From positions 1 to 5,516 of the forward strand of contig JASKJZ010000192.1 of the NCBI GenBank assembly GCA_030154385.1: a stretch of DNA of 5,516 nt, given 5' to 3'. The stretch's first letter is position 1. Each line of letters begins with the position of its first letter. A program made the position numbers and the translations under genes. The notes below the pieces were generated by a model. It ran no database searches. It saw nothing but the letters and a program-made list of their open reading frames with translations, and was not told the origin of the DNA. The stretch comes from Clostridiales bacterium. Lineage in GTDB: Bacteria; Bacillota_A; Clostridia; Lachnospirales; Lachnospiraceae. This document shows, piece by piece, positions 1 to 5,457 of this stretch.

Positions 1-1118
1 ACAAACTCATTATAATGCCGTACGTAGAACAAAGGGTTATCGTTGTCTGCTGACTTATCCAGCTGTATATTTTCCCAAAACAAATGATAGAAACGATTAA
101 GATATGAATCATTATTTGCAACCATGCTTGCATCGGTGTAATTAAGAAAGGATGGCTGCAGGGACGCATCCGCTGCAAAATAAGTCACCTGTGTATTGTT
201 TAGCGATAAATAATGTCCATATTCATGCACAAGTGTATAGTTAAAATCCGCTCCATCCGAAACATCAGAGGGGTCGATACAAATTTTCCAATTGGTTCCC
301 GTTTGGTCCATTTGATCTACATAAGCCAGAGTACTATATTTTCCATCAGAAGCTACATCGAATTCACCAAAGCTCTTAAGACCATCTGCAGGTAAAATAT
401 TAGTTATTCGTTCCCATATATTGAAATATAATTTCTTCTGTTTATCTGAAATATTTGAGAGCCCACTTAGCTTTGGATTTAAATATTCAATTGTAGTGGT
501 ATCAGAATCAACCAGATACTCTGCTATCATTGGCATGTTGGTGCTAAAAAGATTTTTGTATGCACGATCTGCATCAAGGTTTTTATAGGAAGATAAAATT
601 TGATAAATTCTACCTAGCCGTGAGACTGTCATCTCTTCTCTGCATTTTTCATATAGTCTTACAAGTCGAGCATAATCTTTTTTTGATAAAGAAGATTTTA
701 GGTTATCAAGCACTTGATTCTCCTCAGGAAGCGTATAGGAAGTGGAGAAGGGATTCCCATATTCGAGCTGTTGCTTCGCTCCAGCAATATACTTTAAGGT
801 CATTCCATCCAGATAAGCGCACAAATGATACCTCAGTTCGGTTTCTTCTTCGGTTGCAATAAATTGGTTCTCTATCTGACGCTTTTGCTGTAAAAAATCA
901 ATTCGATAAAGCATCTCATATATATCTGACTTCTCCTCCATTGAGGTATAATCAAGGAGTACCCCTACTACATGCTTAAACTGATTTGTCAGCTGTGTAT
1001 CCGTGATATGAATTTCTGCTGCTGATGTGGCATAAACTGGCACAGCGCTCGTTGCTTTATATACTGCAACTATGAGCATGAATAACATAATAATTTTCTT
1101 CCCTCGAACTTTTATCAT
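1..1118 (-). CDS. Exported zinc metallopeptidase-like protein, HEYGH motif, 3' end outside window (partial)
   Basis: The reverse strand is open from the ATG at 1118-1116 to the window edge: 372 full codons and no stop. An AGGAG site (1130-1126) lies 7 bases before the ATG, and an upstream in-frame ATG is followed at once by TAA, so this start is firm. The N-terminus is a signal peptide: basic MIKVRGKK, a hydrophobic core at about residues 9-19, and a likely signal peptidase I site after VYA (residue 30). There is no lipobox cysteine, so secretion or wall association is expected rather than a lipoprotein. Residues 31-290 are mostly polar and helix-like, and I recognise no domain there. At residues 298-302 the sequence TLVHEYGHYLSL contains HExxH: two zinc-ligand histidines and the catalytic Glu299. 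The segment HYNEF at the edge resembles the stretch that often precedes a downstream Glu ligand, but that ligand would lie outside the window. Substrate and peptidase family are unknown. It has its own promoter and is probably transcribed separately from the chemoreceptor upstream. Confidence 0.85.
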   Translation of the reverse strand, partial: MIKVRGKKIIMLFMLIVAVYKATSAVPVYATSAAEIHITDTQLTNQFKHVVGVLLDYTSMEEKSDIYEMLYRIDFLQQKRQIENQFIATEEETELRYHLCAYLDGMTLKYIAGAKQQLEYGNPFSTSYTLPEENQVLDNLKSSLSKKDYARLVRLYEKCREEMTVSRLGRIYQILSSYKNLDADRAYKNLFSTNMPMIAEYLVDSDTTTIEYLNPKLSGLSNISDKQKKLYFNIWERITNILPADGLKSFGEFDVASDGKYSTLAYVDQMDQTGTNWKICIDPSDVSDGADFNYTLVHEYGHYLSLNNTQVTYFAADASLQPSFLNYTDASMVANNDSYLNRFYHLFWENIQLDKSADNDNPLFYVRHYNEF

Positions 1119-1125
1119 TTACATT

Positions 1126-1130
1126 CTCCT
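1126..1130 (-). promoter_or_regulatory. Ribosome binding site of the metallopeptidase gene
   Basis: AGGAG on the reverse strand, 7 bases before the ATG at 1118. It settles the start, because the only nearer upstream ATG (1124-1122) is followed immediately by a stop codon. Confidence 0.75.
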
Positions 1131-1148
1131 ATTCTTTTTATCTGTATT

Positions 1149-1177
1149 ATTATAGTATAGCAAAATTGAAATGTCTA
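1149..1177 (-). promoter_or_regulatory. Sigma-A-type promoter of the metallopeptidase gene
   Basis: On the reverse strand TAGACA (1177-1172) is separated by exactly 17 bases from TATAAT (1154-1149), a perfect -10 and a five-of-six -35. Transcription would start near 1142, leaving a leader of about 24 bases that holds the AGGAG site. The -35 box lies 10 bases past the chemoreceptor's terminator stem, so the two genes are separate units in a very tight spacer. Confidence 0.7.
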
Positions 1178-1187
1178 TAAAAGAATA

Positions 1188-1220
1188 CAGTCGCCAAAAA
1201 CCTAAATTCTCTGGCGACTG
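1188..1220 (-). terminator. Rho-independent terminator of the chemoreceptor gene
   Basis: CAGTCGCCA (1188-1196) pairs with TGGCGACTG (1212-1220): a perfect 9-bp, GC-rich stem with a 15-base loop. It begins 8 bases after the chemoreceptor stop codon. On the reverse strand the stem is followed by the T-rich TATTCTTTTAT, a modest U-tract. The other side is also T-rich, but no plus-strand gene ends here. Confidence 0.7.
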
Positions 1221-1228
1221 CATTTTGT

Positions 1229-3400
1229 TTATATTTTAAATTGCTTCACGGCTTCCATAAGATTTTCAGACAAAGAAGCCAATTCCATCGCTTCCCGAGA
1301 TATCTCTTCCGAGATACTACTTTGTTCCTGACTGGTGGCAGTAATTTCTTCGATATCCATAGCAGAATCTCCAATAATTTGTACTATTTTGTTCATTGCA
1401 TTTGCCACAGTCACACTCTCTTTTGTAACTGAATTTACTTGATCTGTTACCCCATTCATCTCGTAAGAAACGACGGCTATCTTTTCACTAATATCAAAAA
1501 AAGCGTCTTTCGATTGTTCTACCGACACAATACCTGATTTTACCAAATCTGTCTCCTGCGTCATTAATTGATTTGCATGTTCAATATTCTCCGTAATTGC
1601 ATCAATGAGCTGCTTAATTCCAGTCGCAGACTCCTGTGATTGATCGGCTAGTTTCCCAATTTGATCTGCGACAACTGCAAAGCTCTTGCCATTTTCACCT
1701 GCGCGTGCTGCTTCGATTGCAGCATTTAGGGATAACAAATTAGTTTCTTCCGAAATCGTACTAATCAATTCATTGATTCTTCCAATTTCCTCTGATTGTT
1801 TCAATAAAAATTGCATGACATCTAAGACCTTCTTCGTCTGCTCTTCAATCCGATTCATATTAAGGATTGTAATTTCCATGCCCGCACATCCATTTTGTGC
1901 AGTATCCTTGACCTGGTCCACATCCATCGACATCTTTTGAATTTTAGATGTCGTATGCGTTAGGCTTTCCTTCATATCATAAGCACTCTGATTTACCTGC
2001 CTTGCATGTTGACTTTGATTCTGGGAGCCCTCACTCATCTGTTCCATGCGCTCGGCTATCCCTTCTGCTGCAATCGTTGTTTCTTCCGAAGCACTTGAAA
2101 GTTCTTGACTAGCACTGGTAAGTTTTTGGGACATTTTACTGATATTAGTAACTAAGGATCGAATAACAGCAACCATAGTACCCATATTTCGCCCCATTTG
2201 AGATAATTCATCACCCTCACTTGTTTGATAAACCTTACATGATTTGCAATTATCGAGTTTTGCTATAACATGTGCTTGTTCACTTCCACCGCATAGTGTA
2301 TTCTTCATTTCCCAACACTTTAAATCATCACTTTCATAAGCGGGACATTCCTCCTTCTTACAGTTATTTAGCTCCCAGCATTTCAAAAGATTGCGTTCTT
2401 CTATCGTCGCTGTAAGATCACCTGAAGTAACCGTTTGCATAATTCCTTGAACCCTACGTATTTTTTTAATTGATAGATAGGAGTTTAGTGCTGTAATAAA
2501 AGAAGCTAATACCAACATAACAAAACCTGCTATAACACTCTGATACAGCATCGTGCGTACAGGTGCTAGATATTCTGCTTTTACTGCATTAATAGACAAG
2601 GACCAATTTCCCACTGGTGCATATAAATCAAGCTTGCTTATTCCCTGATAGCAATAGGAAATCTCACCACTCTCTTTTGCACCCATAGAAGAAAGCGCAT
2701 TGGTAAGCTCAGGCACATTACGATCTGTCAGATTCGTTCCGATCAATTTCTCATCTGGATGGTAAATGAAGTTTCCATCCTTATCAATCAAAAAAGCATA
2801 TCCATTCTTCCCAATCTTTACATTTGATAAAACAGAATTGATATAGCTAATATTAATCGAGACAGCAAGAACACCTTCCACCGTTCCATTCTTTTTTATC
2901 GGAACTGCTATCACTTCAATTCGATTTCCTGTATTTCTAGAGATTAGGATATCACTGACAGCAGCTTCTCCTCTCATACAGTTTTTAAAATACTCCCTGT
3001 CCGAAAGATCAATCGAATTTAATTGATTCGCTGCAGCACTATCGTAGCATAGCATGCCATTTCTATCAATCACATATATGCTTTCCATGTATTCTGTATA
3101 CTGTTCCGATAAGTATGCGATTTGTTCTCTAAAGTCCTCTGAGACTACACCAGTTAAAACGTACAGTGATCCAGATGATTTGCTCATCACCGTAATTTGT
3201 TCCTTCAGATTATATTGTATATTTTCCACCTCCATCACTGTCTGATTAAGCCTTGATGAAAGCGCATTTTCAATCTCCTCTGTAATTTGCCGTGCGCTCC
3301 TAACATAGGATATCGTCGACAGCAATATTACAACAGCTACTACTATCAGAAAATTGGTTGCTACATTTTTTAAAAATAAACTTTTTCGCATTTGATTCAT
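1229..3400 (-). CDS. Methyl-accepting chemotaxis protein: dCache sensor, HAMP split by a Cys-rich two-CW insert
   Basis: Complete 723-residue transmembrane chemoreceptor that should control the CheA/CheW kinase complex. Order of parts: short basic N-terminus; TM1 about 13-33; extracellular dCache-type ligand domain about 34-280, with typical stretches such as DREYFKNCMRGE (134-145) and KNGYAFLIDKDG (198-209); TM2 about 286-308; first HAMP helix about 309-335; a seven-cysteine insert about 336-396; second HAMP helix about 397-417; then the long signalling hairpin. The conserved tip runs from EETNLLSLNA to VVADQIGKLA (551-585) and includes AAIEAARAGE, with Q580 and G582 where many receptors have Glu and Arg. 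Possible methylation sites are the Glu/Gln pairs at 439-440 and 691-692. There is no C-terminal NWETF-like CheR tether. The ligand cannot be named. AGGGTGGAGG lies 1 base before the ATG at 3400, so initiation at Met4 (3391), 10 bases from GGAGG, is also plausible. It follows the tetR-type gene by 21 bases, probably in one operon, and ends at a hairpin terminator. Confidence 0.95.
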   Translation of the reverse strand: MNQMRKSLFLKNVATNFLIVVAVVILLSTISYVRSARQITEEIENALSSRLNQTVMEVENIQYNLKEQITVMSKSSGSLYVLTGVVSEDFREQIAYLSEQYTEYMESIYVIDRNGMLCYDSAAANQLNSIDLSDREYFKNCMRGEAAVSDILISRNTGNRIEVIAVPIKKNGTVEGVLAVSINISYINSVLSNVKIGKNGYAFLIDKDGNFIYHPDEKLIGTNLTDRNVPELTNALSSMGAKESGEISYCYQGISKLDLYAPVGNWSLSINAVKAEYLAPVRTMLYQSVIAGFVMLVLASFITALNSYLSIKKIRRVQGIMQTVTSGDLTATIEERNLLKCWELNNCKKEECPAYESDDLKCWEMKNTLCGGSEQAHVIAKLDNCKSCKVYQTSEGDELSQMGRNMGTMVAVIRSLVTNISKMSQKLTSASQELSSASEETTIAAEGIAERMEQMSEGSQNQSQHARQVNQSAYDMKESLTHTTSKIQKMSMDVDQVKDTAQNGCAGMEITILNMNRIEEQTKKVLDVMQFLLKQSEEIGRINELISTISEETNLLSLNAAIEAARAGENGKSFAVVADQIGKLADQSQESATGIKQLIDAITENIEHANQLMTQETDLVKSGIVSVEQSKDAFFDISEKIAVVSYEMNGVTDQVNSVTKESVTVANAMNKIVQIIGDSAMDIEEITATSQEQSSISEEISREAMELASLSENLMEAVKQFKI
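2213..2395 (-). other. Two-CW-type cysteine-rich module inserted in the HAMP connector (residues 336-396)
   Basis: Between the two HAMP helices of the chemoreceptor lie seven cysteines at residues 341, 347, 352, 362, 370, 385 and 388, with spacing C-x5-C-x4-C-x9-C-x7-C-x14-C-x2-C. Two of them are in CWE motifs (341-343 and 362-364), and one precedes PAY. From memory this matches the 'two-CW' module found in some bacterial signalling proteins; its function is not known to me. The cysteine pattern suggests metal or redox binding in the cytoplasm, directly where the HAMP domain passes on the signal. That function is inference. Confidence 0.7.
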
Positions 3401-3401
3401 G

Positions 3402-3411
3402 CCTCCACCCT
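3402..3411 (-). promoter_or_regulatory. Ribosome binding site of the chemoreceptor gene
   Basis: AGGGTGGAGG on the reverse strand. Its 3' half GGAGG is only 1 base from the ATG at 3400 and 10 bases from the in-frame ATG at 3391 (Met4). Either the 5' half AGGGTGG serves the first ATG or translation starts at Met4. The site lies in the 21-base gap after the regulator's TGA stop. Confidence 0.5.
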
Positions 3412-3421
3412 ATTTCAATTT

Positions 3422-3580
3422 TCAATTTAAATTGTATAATCGACTTCTTAAAAAAAACTCCCAGTCAAGAAGTAACTCTTGTTCACTCCATGGCTTTTTT
3501 GACACAATATAATCTGTAATATGCAATGCCTCAAAGCGCTTATAATAGTTAAAAAAACTTTGTTCCGTTATTTGTTCTTG
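3422..3580 (-). pseudogene. 3' part of the TetR-family gene, in frame beyond an internal TAG
   Basis: Directly after the TAG at 3583-3581 the same frame stays open for 52 sense codons and closes with TGA at 3424-3422. The encoded segment begins QEQITEQSFFNYYKRFEALH, continues with KKPWSEQELLLDWEFFLRS and ends LYNLN. This is the amphipathic, aromatic-rich helical sequence expected at the C-terminus of a TetR/AcrR regulator. Counting from the start at 4021, the whole gene would encode 199 residues (including the stop position), a normal family length. No frameshift is needed: one base change at the TAG would restore it. It would be translated only by readthrough or in strains that lack the nonsense codon. 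Confidence 0.75.
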
Positions 3581-4021
3581 CTAAGATATGGTCGACATAC
3601 AAGTACTTATTACCGGACGATTTAATTGAAATTCCCTCTCTTCCCATTTTTTTTGTATGCACAAAATATCATCCTGTAAATCTTCCACTGGAAATAAGTA
3701 ATAGCGAAATAAAAATTGAAACGGCAAAGAATTATTCATGCAATCTTGCATTCTTGCTAAAACCAACTGATACAAAACTTTAGCTGGATTATCTTTTTCA
3801 CTCTTACTTAATATAGTTTCAATTATATTGTTATATTTTTCACATATACTGTCATAAATTTTTAAAAAAAGTTCGCTTTTCGATTTGTAATAAAAATAGA
3901 TAGAAGCAGCTTTAATCCCAACCATATTACTAATAGTTCTTAAATTTGTGGATTCATAGCCTTTTCGTAAAAATTCTTCATATGCAACTTTTTCTATTTT
4001 TTCCTGTGTATTTCCTTCCAT
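3581..4021 (-). CDS. TetR/AcrR-family transcriptional regulator, truncated by a nonsense codon
   Basis: DNA-binding repressor of the TetR type. I chose the ATG at 4021 because AAGGAG (4034-4029) sits 7 bases upstream. Earlier in-frame ATGs at 4039 and 4054 have no such site, and the first lies between the -10 box and this ribosome site. The product from 4021 is 146 residues. The N-terminal helix-turn-helix is clear: AYEEFLRKGYESTNLRTI, then VGIKAASIYFYYKSKSELF at about residues 35-53, the usual 'tetR_N' signature ending in the Y-x-Y-K-S-K motif. The effector/dimerisation domain follows, with FLFRYYLFP at about 104-112, but it stops at TAG (3583-3581) after EREFQLNRPVISTCMSTIS. Because the same frame continues for 52 more codons, the native protein was probably about 199 residues. 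The product made here lacks the last helices that normally build the dimer interface. It is probably autoregulated through the palindrome over its -10 box and co-transcribed with the chemoreceptor. Its target and effector are unknown. Confidence 0.85.
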   Translation of the reverse strand: MEGNTQEKIEKVAYEEFLRKGYESTNLRTISNMVGIKAASIYFYYKSKSELFLKIYDSICEKYNNIIETILSKSEKDNPAKVLYQLVLARMQDCMNNSLPFQFLFRYYLFPVEDLQDDILCIQKKWEEREFQLNRPVISTCMSTIS

Positions 4022-4028
4022 ATTCCCT

Positions 4029-4034
4029 CTCCTT
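4029..4034 (-). promoter_or_regulatory. Ribosome binding site that fixes the regulator start
   Basis: AAGGAG on the reverse strand, 7 bases before the ATG at 4021. It favours this start over the in-frame ATGs at 4039 and 4054, the former of which lies just upstream of the site itself. Confidence 0.75.
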
Positions 4035-4062
4035 CTCATGAATTGTAGCACCAATGACTTAC

Positions 4063-4068
4063 ATTATA
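4063..4068 (-). promoter_or_regulatory. -10 box of the tetR-type/chemoreceptor operon
   Basis: A perfect TATAAT on the reverse strand, overlapping the left arm of the palindrome. No good -35 exists at 16-18 bases (AAATAT at 17). A TTGTTA lies 23 bases away, which is too far. The promoter may be weak or may need help, and a protein on the palindrome would block it. Confidence 0.45.
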
Positions 4069-4088
4069 CCTAACGCTTGTTAGGTATA
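4065..4088. promoter_or_regulatory. Perfect palindromic operator, probably bound by the TetR-family regulator
   Basis: TATACCTAAC (4065-4074) and GTTAGGTATA (4079-4088) are exact reverse complements around the 4-base centre GCTT. A 10-bp perfect dyad of this length and position, just upstream of a TetR-type gene and over its -10 region, is the usual layout of an autoregulatory TetR operator. The TAAC...GTTA core also fits common TetR-family sites. The rightward promoter's -35 is about 50 bases away, so control of both divergent genes is possible but not shown. It could form a hairpin, but no T-run follows, so a terminator is unlikely. Confidence 0.75.
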
Positions 4089-4138
4089 TTTTAACAATTT
4101 ATTTTATCGAATTCAATTACTACTTTTTCGAAATTATA

Positions 4139-4167
4139 TTGACAGTATACTCATTTTCTTATATCCT
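4139..4167 (+). promoter_or_regulatory. Candidate promoter of the pentapeptide-channel gene
   Basis: A perfect TTGACA (4139-4144) is followed after 17 bases by TATCCT (4162-4167), a four-of-six -10. Transcription would start near 4174, giving a leader of about 75 bases to the TTG start at 4249. The surrounding DNA is very AT-rich, so other TATA-like -10 boxes such as those around 4178-4190 cannot be excluded. Confidence 0.45.
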
Positions 4168-4236
4168 TTTATATGTAGTATATTTTATATATTTTATTAC
4201 GTGTATATATATTTTTCTTTTGCAAATTATTGTATC

Positions 4237-4243
4237 GAGGTGA
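4237..4243 (+). promoter_or_regulatory. Ribosome binding site supporting the TTG start at 4249
   Basis: GAGGTGA matches the anti-Shine-Dalgarno sequence well and sits 5 bases before an in-frame TTG (4249). The other in-frame starts, GTG at 4201 and GTG at 4240, have no ribosome site in front of them; the latter overlaps this one. Confidence 0.55.
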
Positions 4244-4248
4244 GTGAT

Positions 4249-5457
4249 TTGGATGAAGTTAGAAAGCTCGAAATATATGATTTATTAATTGATTGTGCAA
4301 AAAAAGAAGATGCCATCTCTTGGAATCGTTTTCGTCGCTCTAGTCGTAAAGAACTAATTGACTTGAGTAATTTATCATTTTCTGAACTCTCTTTTGAACA
4401 ATTCAATTTTAAGGGAATTAAAATGAATCATGCAAATTTATCTTTTTGCAACTTTCATTTATGTATTTTTGACCAAGCTGATTTGTCACAAATTAGTGGA
4501 TTTGGAAGTACCTTTCGAGAGTGCAATATGGTATCCCTTCAAATGATGGATGGTAACTTCTCAAAAGTAGTTTTTGAGAACTGCGATTTGCGATTTTCTA
4601 ATTTATCAGCGAGTCACCTTCACCAAACCGAAGTAAACACTTGCAAACTTGACTATTCTAATTTTAAGACTGCCTCAATTAATGACGCATCCTTAAATAG
4701 TTCAAGTTTCATACATTGCAACCTTAACGATTGTGAATTTCTGAACACTGATTTGCACTCGGCAGATTTTACCGCATGTATCGTGAATGGCGGTACCATT
4801 TTTTGGGATTGTTTTTATAATAAAGGCACAAACTTCACAGGTGTAGGTCTTAGCAACTGTCGAATCGAACCCATTTTATTATCTAGCTTTCAGTGTAACA
4901 TCCGAAGACTATGGTGGATGAAATGGTACCAATCACATAAGGAAATTTCAGCCGCTCGCCTAAAAGAGTATAAAAAACAACCAATTCGCCATTTTGATAA
5001 ATTATTCCGAGCACTAGGTAACAGTATCATGACTGCCATTGTACAAGTTTTTTGGTGGATCACAGATTATGGAGCCTCTACCATTCGACTATTGGCTGTA
5101 TTTTTGTTTACAACGCTTAGTTTTGCATCGTTATATGCACTCTTTCCTGCACTTACAAATGATAATGTACTAAATTATTCGCAAGATCATCTATTTGTTT
5201 TTATTCGTTCTTTGTATTTTGCTGTTGTTGTTATGACAGGTCTTGGATTTGGTGATATCAATGCTGATTCCTCTATTCTATGGGGTCATTTAGTCATCGT
5301 ACTTCAATCCCTGACTGGTTATATCTTGCTTGGAGCTTTCCTTGTGCGTATTGGTATTCTCTTTCAAGGTGAGTTTCCCGTATCTTCAAAGAGAGATCGT
5401 AATTCTCCTGATACCGATGTTGAATGTCAAGTAAAATTGACCCACTTTTTCGTTTAA
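4249..5457 (+). CDS. Pentapeptide-repeat protein fused to a two-TM potassium-channel-like pore
   Basis: A 402-residue protein from the TTG at 4249; a GTG at 4201 would add 16 residues but has no ribosome site. Residues 35-189 are about 31 unbroken pentapeptides. A Leu/Phe/Met/Ile/Val occupies every fifth position (one Gly exception), and Ala/Cys/Ser/Thr is common two residues before it. This predicts a right-handed beta-helix of seven to eight coils. A basic, Trp-rich linker follows (RRLWWMKWYQ, then WWITDYG). The C-terminal part is an Ion_trans_2-type pore: TM1 about 278-299, pore helix about 316-330, selectivity filter GLGFGD (331-336), TM2 about 343-369. It should be an inner-membrane cation channel, most likely for potassium, with the beta-helix in the cytoplasm as a sensor or scaffold; the gating signal is unknown. 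The usual filter Thr (T-x-G-Y/F-G-D) is Gly331 here, with Thr330 just before it. The last ten codons overlap repeat sequence that may be foreign, so the C-terminus may be altered. It is divergent from the tetR-type operon. Confidence 0.9.
   Translation: MDEVRKLEIYDLLIDCAKKEDAISWNRFRRSSRKELIDLSNLSFSELSFEQFNFKGIKMNHANLSFCNFHLCIFDQADLSQISGFGSTFRECNMVSLQMMDGNFSKVVFENCDLRFSNLSASHLHQTEVNTCKLDYSNFKTASINDASLNSSSFIHCNLNDCEFLNTDLHSADFTACIVNGGTIFWDCFYNKGTNFTGVGLSNCRIEPILLSSFQCNIRRLWWMKWYQSHKEISAARLKEYKKQPIRHFDKLFRALGNSIMTAIVQVFWWITDYGASTIRLLAVFLFTTLSFASLYALFPALTNDNVLNYSQDHLFVFIRSLYFAVVVMTGLGFGDINADSSILWGHLVIVLQSLTGYILLGAFLVRIGILFQGEFPVSSKRDRNSPDTDVECQVKLTHFFV

Noticed and set aside
560..862. Plus-strand reading frame of 100 codons containing HPDKR, reminiscent of a J-domain
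   Set aside because: It lies wholly antisense to the metallopeptidase gene, has no ribosome site, and the rest of the J-domain is missing. It is a shadow frame.
1686..1940. Plus-strand open frame opposite the chemoreceptor signalling hairpin
   Set aside because: Antisense to strongly conserved receptor sequence, with no ribosome site or recognisable product. The same holds for the plus frames at 1241-1432 and 3054-3245 and for 213-395 opposite the protease.
3450..3457. Run of eight A (T on the coding strand) as a frameshift site in the regulator
   Set aside because: The frame is continuous through the run and ends properly at TGA 3422, so no shift is required.
3506..3534. Possible internal promoter for the chemoreceptor: TTGAGG, 17 bases, TATATT on the reverse strand
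   Set aside because: It lies inside the 3' part of the regulator gene, the -35 is a poor match, and such boxes are frequent by chance in AT-rich DNA. Kept only as a weak possibility.
3581..3583. TAG read as pyrrolysine or as a programmed readthrough site
   Set aside because: Nothing in the window shows pyl genes, and TetR regulators are not known to use this residue. The following CAA is found at some leaky stops, but that alone is weak. A nonsense mutation is simpler.
4170..4200. AT-rich tract with alternating TATAT as an origin or repeat element
   Set aside because: Short, without iterated boxes or DnaA sites, and ordinary for a divergent promoter region in a low-GC genome.
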